Assembly (NCBI RefSeq): GCF_900696085.1
Contig: NZ_CAADFC020000009.1
Span: 372,001-436,000, forward strand
DNA length: 64,000 bases
Direction of reading: 5' to 3'
DNA from: Bradyrhizobium ivorense
GTDB lineage: Bacteria > Pseudomonadota > Alphaproteobacteria > Rhizobiales > Xanthobacteraceae
The translations under genes were made by a program, and so were the position numbers. The notes beneath the pieces were generated by a model that was not told the origin of the DNA, did no database searches, and saw only the letters and a program-made list of their open reading frames with translations. This document shows, piece by piece, positions 58,326 to 64,000 of the stretch (position 1 is its first letter; each line of letters begins with the position of its first letter).

Positions 58326-59603
58326 ATGAGTTCATTTCGATTGCTGTGTGCCGCGGCGGCTGGCGCAATGCTGCTCGTGGCGCCGGCGGCGCGCGCCGAA
58401 GGCACCTATGAGATTCCGGCGGGGGCGCATTTCAACAAGGACAAGCTCGCCAAGATCAGCGAGTTCTTCAAGAACGAGGTCGCGACCGGCAAGATTCCCG
58501 GCGCGATCGTGCTGATCCAGCAGCACGGCAAGCCGGTCTACCACGAATCCTTCGGCGTGCAGGACGTGGTCAGCAAGGCGCCGATCACCGACCAGACCAT
58601 CTTCCGGCTGGCTTCGATGACCAAGGCGATCACCGCCGTGGTCTCGATGCAGCTGCTGGAGGAGGGCAAATACAAGCTCGACGATCCGGTCTCGAAATAC
58701 ATTCCCTCGTTCGCCAATATGAAGGTCGGCGTCGAGAAGGGCGAAGGCGAAAACAAGACGCTCGAACTGGTGCCGCTGAAGCGGCCGATCACGATCCTCG
58801 ATCTGATGACGCACACGTCGGGCGTCACCTACGGCTTCTATGGCAACAGCCTGGTCCGCAAGGCCTACAAGGAAGCCAATATTTACGGCGGCGATTTCGA
58901 CCTCGGCGAGTTCGCCGAGCGGATCGCCAAACTGCCGCTGCACAATCAGCCCGGCGAGCTCTGGCAGTACGGCCATTCCACCGACATTCTGGCCCGCGTG
59001 ATGGAAGTCGCCACCGGCAAGTCGCTGCTGACGATCGAGCGCGAGAAGCTGCTCGATCCGCTCGGCATGAACGACACTCGCTTCTTCGTCACCGATCCCG
59101 AGAAGCAGAAGCTGATGGCCGAGCCGCTGCCGACCGACAGCGATTTCCGGGTCGGCCGGGTCAACGATCCGACCAAGGTCAAGAAATGGGAATCCGCCTC
59201 CGGCGGCATGGTCTCGACCATGCACGACTATTCGCGCTTCGCGCAGATGCTGCTCAATGGCGGCACCTTCGACGGCAAGACCTATCTGAAGCCCGAGACC
59301 TTCAAGGAACTGACCACCGACCGGGTCGGCCCGGGCTCCGGCGTCGAGCGCGATTTTTTCTACTTCCCCGGCGACGGTTTTGGGTTCGGGCTCGGCATCG
59401 GGGTGCGCACCGATCCGGGCAACGCGAAGCCGCCGCCGCCCGGTGATCTCGGCGAGCTGAAATGGGATGGCGCCAGCGGCTGCTATTTCGTGATTGACCG
59501 CAAGCAGGACATGTTCTTCGTCCTCTTGGAGCAGACGCCGACCGAGCGGCAGCGCGTCCAGCGGACGCTGAAGCTGCTGGTCTATGAAGCCATGGAAAAC
59601 TAG
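58326..59603 (+). CDS. Serine hydrolase of the beta-lactamase/EstB family, exported (copy A)
   Basis: A 425-residue protein with a signal peptide (LCAAAAGAMLLVAPAARAE) and the SxxK motif RLASMTKAITAVVS, whose Ser is the nucleophile. A YGHSTDIL motif stands in the Y-x-S/N position, and an HTSG motif is present (DLMTHTSGVTYGFYG). The family includes class C-like esterases and D-aminopeptidases; the target is not clear. A tandem paralogue (copy B) follows after 65 bases that contain a repeat. Confidence 0.88.
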   Translation: MSSFRLLCAAAAGAMLLVAPAARAEGTYEIPAGAHFNKDKLAKISEFFKNEVATGKIPGAIVLIQQHGKPVYHESFGVQDVVSKAPITDQTIFRLASMTKAITAVVSMQLLEEGKYKLDDPVSKYIPSFANMKVGVEKGEGENKTLELVPLKRPITILDLMTHTSGVTYGFYGNSLVRKAYKEANIYGGDFDLGEFAERIAKLPLHNQPGELWQYGHSTDILARVMEVATGKSLLTIEREKLLDPLGMNDTRFFVTDPEKQKLMAEPLPTDSDFRVGRVNDPTKVKKWESASGGMVSTMHDYSRFAQMLLNGGTFDGKTYLKPETFKELTTDRVGPGSGVERDFFYFPGDGFGFGLGIGVRTDPGNAKPPPPGDLGELKWDGASGCYFVIDRKQDMFFVLLEQTPTERQRVQRTLKLLVYEAMEN

Positions 59604-59604
59604 G

Positions 59605-59653
59605 GCGTTTTCGAGCGAAGTGGATACCGGTTCGCGTGCAGAAAACGCGCCCA
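59605..59653. repeat. Dispersed inverted repeat (GGGCGTTTTC...GAAAACGCGCCC type)
   Basis: GGGCGTTTTCGAGCGAAGTGG and CCGGTTCGCGTGCAGAAAACG frame a short core. It fills nearly the whole gap between the two serine hydrolase genes. Confidence 0.75.
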
Positions 59654-59668
59654 AATGAAGGATTCGAC

Positions 59669-60928
59669 ATGCGTGGGTGCCGCGCGGTCGTCGCGGCACT
59701 CCTGCTCGCGTTCGGCGCATCGGGTGTGAAGGCCGGCTCCGAGGGCCGGCCGCACAGCTTCTCGCCGGAGGGACTGGCAAAGGTCTCCGACTACATCAGG
59801 AACGAGATCGTGACCGGGAAGATTCCCGGCGCGATCCTGCTGCTTCAGCAGCACGGCAAGCCGGTCTATTACGAGAAATTCGGGGTGCGCGACGCCGCCA
59901 CCGAGTTCTCGATGAGCAGCGATACGATCTTCCGCCTCTACTCGATGTCGAAGCCGATCACGACCGTCACCGCGATGATGCTGGTCGAGGAGGGCAAGCT
60001 CGCGCTGAGCGATCCGGTCTCGAAGTACATCCCGGCCTTCGCCGACATGAAGGTCGCGGTGGAGAAGCGTGGTGAGGACGGCAAGCTGGCGATGACGACG
60101 GAGCCGCTGAAGCGTCCGGTGACGATCGAGGACCTGATGCGCCACACCGCCGGATTGCCCTACGGCTACTATGGCGGCGGCCTCGTCAACAAGGCCTATG
60201 CCGATGCCGGCCTGTTCGACAACGATCCCTCCAATGCCGACCTGGTGGCGCGGCTGACCAAGCTGCCGCTCGCCGAGCAGCCCGGCACGGTCTGGGACTA
60301 CGGCCACTCCACCGACGTGCTCGGCCGCATCATCGAGGTGATCACGGGAAAGACGCTGTTCGCCTTCGAGAAGGAGCGGCTGCTCGGCCCGCTCGGCATG
60401 AACGACACCGAATTCTATGTCGCCGACAAGGCGAAATGGCCGCTGATCGCCGAGCCGATGCCGAAGGATCGCGTGATCAGCCCGGTCGCCGAGATGCGGG
60501 ATATCAAGCAGCCGCTGCGCTGGGAATCCGGCGGCGGCGGCATGGTCGGCACCATCGGCGACTACGCGCGGTTTTCGCAGATGCTGCTGAACGGCGGCAG
60601 CTATGGCGGCCGCCGCTATCTGAAACCGGAAACCATCGCGCTGATGGCGTCGGACCATATCGGCCCCGAGACCGGGGTGATCCGCGACCAGAACTTTTAC
60701 CCGGGGCCGAACTCGGGCTTCGGGCTCGGCTTTGCGGTGCGCACCTCGGTGCCGCCGAACACCAATTGGCCGCTCGGCGAATATCGCTGGGACGGCGTCG
60801 GCGGCACGTTCTTCTTCATCGATCCCGCGGACGATCTGTTCGGCATCCTGATGATGCAGACGCCGACGCAGCGGGGCCGGATCCAGCAGGAGCTCAAGAC
60901 GTTGATCTATCGGGCGATGGGGCGGTAG
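59669..60928 (+). CDS. Serine hydrolase of the beta-lactamase/EstB family, exported (copy B)
   Basis: A 419-residue paralogue of the preceding gene, with signal peptide (VVAALLLAFGASGVKAG), SxxK motif RLYSMSKPITTVTAM, YGHSTDVLG and HTAGLPYGYYGG. AAGGAT stands before ATG 59669. Sequence similarity is spread over the full length (FGVRDAATEFSM against FGVQDVVSKAPI; FLLN/MLLNGG region), so the pair arose by tandem duplication and has diverged. The substrate is not evident. Confidence 0.88.
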   Translation: MRGCRAVVAALLLAFGASGVKAGSEGRPHSFSPEGLAKVSDYIRNEIVTGKIPGAILLLQQHGKPVYYEKFGVRDAATEFSMSSDTIFRLYSMSKPITTVTAMMLVEEGKLALSDPVSKYIPAFADMKVAVEKRGEDGKLAMTTEPLKRPVTIEDLMRHTAGLPYGYYGGGLVNKAYADAGLFDNDPSNADLVARLTKLPLAEQPGTVWDYGHSTDVLGRIIEVITGKTLFAFEKERLLGPLGMNDTEFYVADKAKWPLIAEPMPKDRVISPVAEMRDIKQPLRWESGGGGMVGTIGDYARFSQMLLNGGSYGGRRYLKPETIALMASDHIGPETGVIRDQNFYPGPNSGFGLGFAVRTSVPPNTNWPLGEYRWDGVGGTFFFIDPADDLFGILMMQTPTQRGRIQQELKTLIYRAMGR

Positions 60929-61117
60929 CTGAGCGGGGTGACCTAATCTTTCATTGCCAGGCGATGCTGCTAAGCCCCAGTCTCGGCGGATGAAATCGAT
61001 CTGGGTCGCGATGGCATTGGCCGAATATTAACAAAGGTTGTGGAGCGGACTTACTCGCTAACAGATTGAAAACGGTATTCGTCCGATGATGGCCCGATCC
61101 CCATTCGGAGGTGTCAT

Positions 61118-61663
61118 ATGGACGCCAGGCTCATTTCTACGCTGGGCGCTTTAGGTCTGGCCGGCGGCTATGTCGTCTACGACACGTCGAACTCCGATCC
61201 CACGGTTTATCCCTATTCCAGGCAGCAGGCCCAGACCATGCTGGTGGCTGCGAAGACCACGCTTCCAAGGCGCGACAAGAGCGGGCAGATCGAGATCTGG
61301 AGCACCGGTCGCTCGAGCAAGGGCGTCATGCTCAACATGAAATATGCAAGCAAGGCGCCGCTCATCACATGCGACGTTGCGATCACGGACGTCGGGCCCG
61401 ACAAGGTCCGTGTCGTTCCGGATTGCGGCGCCGATCCGAAGCAGGAGTCCGCGATCAATCGGACGTCTGAGGAACTGCGCGTCCCCATGTTCGCGGAGCA
61501 TGTCGAGGCGACGCTCAACAAGCGAGAATTCAGCCGCGAGCGGGTTAGTCGGAAGGAAGTTGCGATTACGTTCAAGAACCTGAACGAAATGCAGAACGAA
61601 GCGCTGCAAACATACGCGGATGAGCAGCGGTTGCTGCACGACACGTATTCCACGAAGCGGTAA
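61118..61663 (+). CDS. Hypothetical protein with N-terminal membrane segment (181 aa)
   Basis: The protein begins MDARLISTLGALGLAGGYVV, a likely uncleaved anchor or signal, and continues as a charged soluble domain with a Cys pair (LITCDVAITDVG; VVPDCGADP). The last third is Glu/Arg-rich helix (MFAEHVEATLNKREF; LNEMQNEALQTYADEQRLL). GGAGGTG precedes the ATG. Family unknown. Upstream, 60929-61117 is an AT-richer intergenic stretch that may hold its promoter. Confidence 0.6.
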   Translation: MDARLISTLGALGLAGGYVVYDTSNSDPTVYPYSRQQAQTMLVAAKTTLPRRDKSGQIEIWSTGRSSKGVMLNMKYASKAPLITCDVAITDVGPDKVRVVPDCGADPKQESAINRTSEELRVPMFAEHVEATLNKREFSRERVSRKEVAITFKNLNEMQNEALQTYADEQRLLHDTYSTKR

Positions 61664-61684
61664 GGATGGCCGTTCCGCCAGTTT

Positions 61685-61721
61685 CGTAGCCCGGATTTCG
61701 CTGCGCTCCATCCGGGCCACG
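61685..61721. repeat. Short dispersed inverted repeat (CGTAGCCCGGAT type)
   Basis: CGTAGCCCGGATTTCGCTGC and GCGCTCCATCCGGGCCACG form a compact hairpin related to the element at 42048-42138. It lies between convergent genes. Confidence 0.75.
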
Positions 61722-61724
61722 GAG

Positions 61725-62792
61725 CTACGCCGCGCGCACGATGTCCCTGACGTGGCCGATCGCCTCGTCGATCATTGCAGCAGTCACGTCGAGATGGGTG
61801 CAGGCCCTGATCCTTCCGTCCATCATCGCCAGCATCACGCCGCGCTTGCGTAGCTCAGCGACCATCCTGTCGCCGGCGACACCGGCCCCGTCAGGCTTGA
61901 AGAACACCAGGTTGGTCTCGGGCGCCTGCACCTCGACGCCGTTGATCTGCGACAGTCCGCGCGCCAGCGCCCGCGCATTGGCGTGGTCGTCGGCAAGGCG
62001 CTCGACGTGATGAGCGAGGGCGTGGATGCAGGCGGCGGCCGCGACGCCGGATTGCCGCATCGAGCCGCCGAGCCGCTGCTTCCAGCGCCAGACGTCGTCG
62101 ATGAAGGCGCGGCTGCCGGCGATCGCGCCGCCGATCGGCGCGCCGAGCCCCTTGGAGAAATCGATCCAGGCCGAATCCCAGCCGGCCGTCATGTCGCGCG
62201 GCGAGATGCCCGAGGCGACGGTGGCGTTCAAGAGCCGCGCGCCGTCCATGTGGGTGGCGAGGCCATGAGCTTTCGCGATGCGCACGATCTCGTCGAGCGC
62301 CGCCTTCTTCCAGATCGTGCCGCCGCCGATATTGGCGGTCTGCTCGACGCTGACCAGCACCTGCAGCGGCTGATAACGGGTGCGCGGATGCAGCGCGGCG
62401 CGGAACGTCTCCGGCGCGAACTGGCCGTCATCGCCCGGCAGCGGCGTGATCTGGAAGCCGCCGAGCGCGGCATGGGCGCCGCCCTCGCGTGCGATAATAT
62501 GCGCGGTCGCATGCGCCAAAATCTCGTCGCCGGGGCGGCAATAGGCCAGCGTCGCCGCGACGTTGCACATCGTGCCCGACGGCATGAACACCGCCGCTTC
62601 CTTGCCGAGCAGGTCGGCAACGCGGGCGTTGAGCTCGTTGGTGGTCGGATCGTCGCCGACCTGCTCGTCGCCGACCTCGGCCTTCGCCATCGCCTCGCGC
62701 ATCGCCGGTGTGGGCTTGGTTTGCGTATCCGACAGCAGATTGATGCGGACGGGCGGAGCCTTGGGATCGGGCGGGGCAGGGGTGTAGTGCAT
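61725..62792 (-). CDS. Threonine aldolase (beta-eliminating lyase family)
   Basis: A 355-residue PLP enzyme that would cleave L-threonine or L-allo-threonine to glycine and acetaldehyde. The PLP lysine is in WIDFSKGLGAPIGGAIAG, with MDGARLLNA and the substrate region INLLSDTQTKPTPAMREAM also matching. The N-terminus MHYTPAPPDPKAPP is extra compared with short homologues. It could feed glycine to the gcv system, but is not linked to it here. Confidence 0.9.
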   Translation of the reverse strand: MHYTPAPPDPKAPPVRINLLSDTQTKPTPAMREAMAKAEVGDEQVGDDPTTNELNARVADLLGKEAAVFMPSGTMCNVAATLAYCRPGDEILAHATAHIIAREGGAHAALGGFQITPLPGDDGQFAPETFRAALHPRTRYQPLQVLVSVEQTANIGGGTIWKKAALDEIVRIAKAHGLATHMDGARLLNATVASGISPRDMTAGWDSAWIDFSKGLGAPIGGAIAGSRAFIDDVWRWKQRLGGSMRQSGVAAAACIHALAHHVERLADDHANARALARGLSQINGVEVQAPETNLVFFKPDGAGVAGDRMVAELRKRGVMLAMMDGRIRACTHLDVTAAMIDEAIGHVRDIVRAA

Positions 62793-62828
62793 GATGTTTC
62801 TCTCGATCGATGTGCCGCGACTTTAGCC

Positions 62829-62866
62829 AAACAAAAAGGCCCCGGCAAAACCGGGGCCTTTCGTAT
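62829..62866 (-). terminator. rpsD rho-independent terminator
   Basis: On the minus strand AAGGCCCCGG, TTTTG, CCGGGGCCTT forms a perfect 10-pair hairpin followed by TTTGTTTG. It lies about 25 bases after the rpsD stop. Confidence 0.88.
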
Positions 62867-62884
62867 TTCGCATCGCTGAGCTGA

Positions 62885-63502
62885 TCAGCGCGAATAGAAT
62901 TCGACGATCAGATGCGGCTCCATCTGCACCGGGAACGGCACGTCGGAGAGGCCGGGGATGCGCGCGAACTTCGCGGTCATCTTGGAGTGATCGACCTCGA
63001 TGAAGTCCGGCACGTCGCGCTCGGGCAGCTGGGTCGCTTCCAGCACCGGGGTGAGCTGCTTGGAGGATTCCTTGACCTCGATGGTGTCGCCGACCTTCAG
63101 CATGTAGCTGCCGATGTTGACCTTGCGGCCGTTCACCTTGACGTGGCCGTGATTGATGAACTGGCGTGCGGCGAACATCGTCGAGACGAACTTCGAGCGA
63201 TACACCACGGTGTCGAGACGGCGCTCCAGGAGGCCGATCAGGTTCTCGCCGGTGTCGCCCTTGAGGCGGCTGGCCTCGACATAGATGCCGTGGAACTGGC
63301 GCTCGGAAATGTTGGCGTAGTAGCCCTTGAGCTTCTGCTTGGCGCGCAGCTGCACGCCGAAGTCGGAGAGCTTGCCCTTGCGGCGCTGGCCGTGCTGGCC
63401 GGGGCCGTATTCCCTGCGGTTCACGGGGCTCTTCGGGCGGCCCCAGATATTCTGGCCCATGCGGCGATCGATCTTGTACTTCGCCTCACTGCGCTTTGTC
63501 AT
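62885..63502 (-). CDS. rpsD: 30S ribosomal protein S4
   Basis: A 205-residue S4 with the N-terminal Rhizobiales block [19 protein letters not shown], the [15 protein letters not shown] core, and the S4 RNA-binding domain ([36 protein letters not shown]). The Zn-binding Cys residues seen in some bacteria are absent, as expected for this group. It is transcribed alone from a promoter near 63690-63716 with a structured leader. Confidence 0.97.
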   Translation of the reverse strand: MTKRSEAKYKIDRRMGQNIWGRPKSPVNRREYGPGQHGQRRKGKLSDFGVQLRAKQKLKGYYANISERQFHGIYVEASRLKGDTGENLIGLLERRLDTVVYRSKFVSTMFAARQFINHGHVKVNGRKVNIGSYMLKVGDTIEVKESSKQLTPVLEATQLPERDVPDFIEVDHSKMTAKFARIPGLSDVPFPVQMEPHLIVEFYSR

Positions 63503-63581
63503 CGCGGTCCTCTTTGCATAGCCGCAGCCATCGAGCTCCGGCCTTTTTTGGTTTCAGGTTTGAGGAGACGCGCCCTCCTGT

Positions 63582-63716
63582 GTACCGGCCCAAGGGCCCG
63601 TACCGACAGATCCGCCTCGAAAGCTCGAGGACGAACCACGGGTCGCGAAACGCTTCGCGGGCCGAAACCGGCCCGCGAGCAGGGGTGGTCTTAAGGAGAA
63701 ACCGCCGTCCTGTCAA
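63582..63716 (-). promoter_or_regulatory. rpsD promoter and structured leader
   Basis: Minus-strand TTGACA (63716-63711), 16 bases, TTAAGA (63694-63689) is the likely promoter. The roughly 180-base leader folds into three hairpins: CGCGGGCCG/CGGCCCGCG (63656-63677), CCTCGA/TCGAGG (63615-63630) and GTAC-GGCCC/GGGCC-GTAC with one mismatch (63582-63603). It could be the site of S4 autoregulation. Confidence 0.55.
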
Positions 63717-63903
63717 ACAAAAGACAGGGTATTTGGGGCCGATTTGGCACCAAAATGGTCGTTTTTTGCCCTTCGAAGGCCGGGAGCCGTCGCTTGCGGC
63801 CGGCCAAGCGTCAGCTCGTGGCCGGATCGCACGGCAATCGGGCAAAAAACCGGCGCTCACCGCCCGCATTGGCAAGTGGCCGGCTGTCCATCGCAGGCAC
63901 GGT

Positions 63904-64000
63904 CTAGCTCGTACCGCTCAGCGTTTGCGACGGATACTCGCCGAACATCGCGCGGTAATACTGCGCGAAACGCCCGAGCTCGATAAAGCCCTGCTCGAGC
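63904..64000 (-). CDS. AraC-family regulator, C-terminal end (gene runs off the window)
   Basis: Thirty-one complete codons and a stop. The translation LEQGFIELGRFAQYYRAMFG then EYPSQTLSGTS carries the (G)RFAxYYRxxFGExPSxTL signature of the second helix-turn-helix of AraC/XylS regulators. The rest is beyond the window. Confidence 0.8.
   Translation of the reverse strand, partial: LEQGFIELGRFAQYYRAMFGEYPSQTLSGTS

Overview
This window looks like chromosomal DNA of a Bradyrhizobium-like alphaproteobacterium (order Hyphomicrobiales). The grounds are very high GC, a Rhizobiales-type gene set (recA, gcvTHP behind a tandem glycine riboswitch, alaS, icd, purCSQ/purL, bolA, grxD, rpsD, DUF1476/zeta subunit), an alphaproteobacterial LexA box of the GTTC-N7-GTTC type upstream of recA, two GGAAC-N16-(C/G)GTT promoters of the alphaproteobacterial general-stress sigma EcfG type, and many short dispersed inverted repeats of kinds I associate with Bradyrhizobium genomes. 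The species assignment is inference; no database search was possible.

Layout. 1-2.4 kb: start of an amidase, four small hypothetical genes, and a noncoding stretch ending in a strong terminator. 2.4-6.6 kb: recA, then three tandem paralogues of a DUF1835-like protein, two of which share an almost identical 128-base 3' end. 6.6-11.9 kb (minus): a hotdog thioesterase, then gcvT-gcvH-gcvP behind a two-aptamer glycine riboswitch. 12.1-16.1 kb: alaS and a cyclic-nucleotide-gated K+ channel. 16.3-21.8 kb: LysR/isochorismatase-like pair, DUF3455, icd, and an alpha/beta hydrolase fused to a polytopic membrane domain. 22-24.3 kb: trmJ fused to a DUF559 domain, with competing hairpins in front of its start codon, and an SDR. 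24.7-32.3 kb: a TetR regulator divergent from a seven-gene cyanate-linked operon (OsmC, acyl-CoA-dehydrogenase-like flavoprotein, thiosulfate sulfurtransferase, CynABD-type ABC transporter, cyanase) with a sigma-54-type promoter. 32.5-35.4 kb: an unassigned beta-rich protein bracketed by copies of one repeat family, a PEP-mutase-family enzyme and its divergent LysR.

35.7-49.5 kb: DUF1476, purC-purS-purQ, then about 9 kb of accessory genes (TctC-like protein, ABM, TPR, EamA, HxlR/GST, GlxA-like regulator, two dimeric-barrel proteins, pstS with a Pho box candidate, PaaI-type thioesterase) before purL. 49.5-54.7 kb: small membrane proteins, an acyltransferase, a hydrolase, DUF427, bolA and a frameshifted ltrA. 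54.8-57.1 kb (minus): egtB-egtD for ergothioneine, with an EcfG-type promoter. 57.4-64 kb: grxD with a macrodomain gene, two tandem serine hydrolases, a hypothetical, threonine aldolase, rpsD with a structured leader, and the end of an AraC-family regulator.

Best leads: the sigma-54-type promoter plus palindrome heading the cyanate operon, the competing hairpins before trmJ, the EcfG-type promoter before egtB, the gene-conversion-like tract between two DUF1835-like genes, and the repeat-bracketed beta-rich gene. No CRISPR array, transposase, prophage or tRNA gene was seen.
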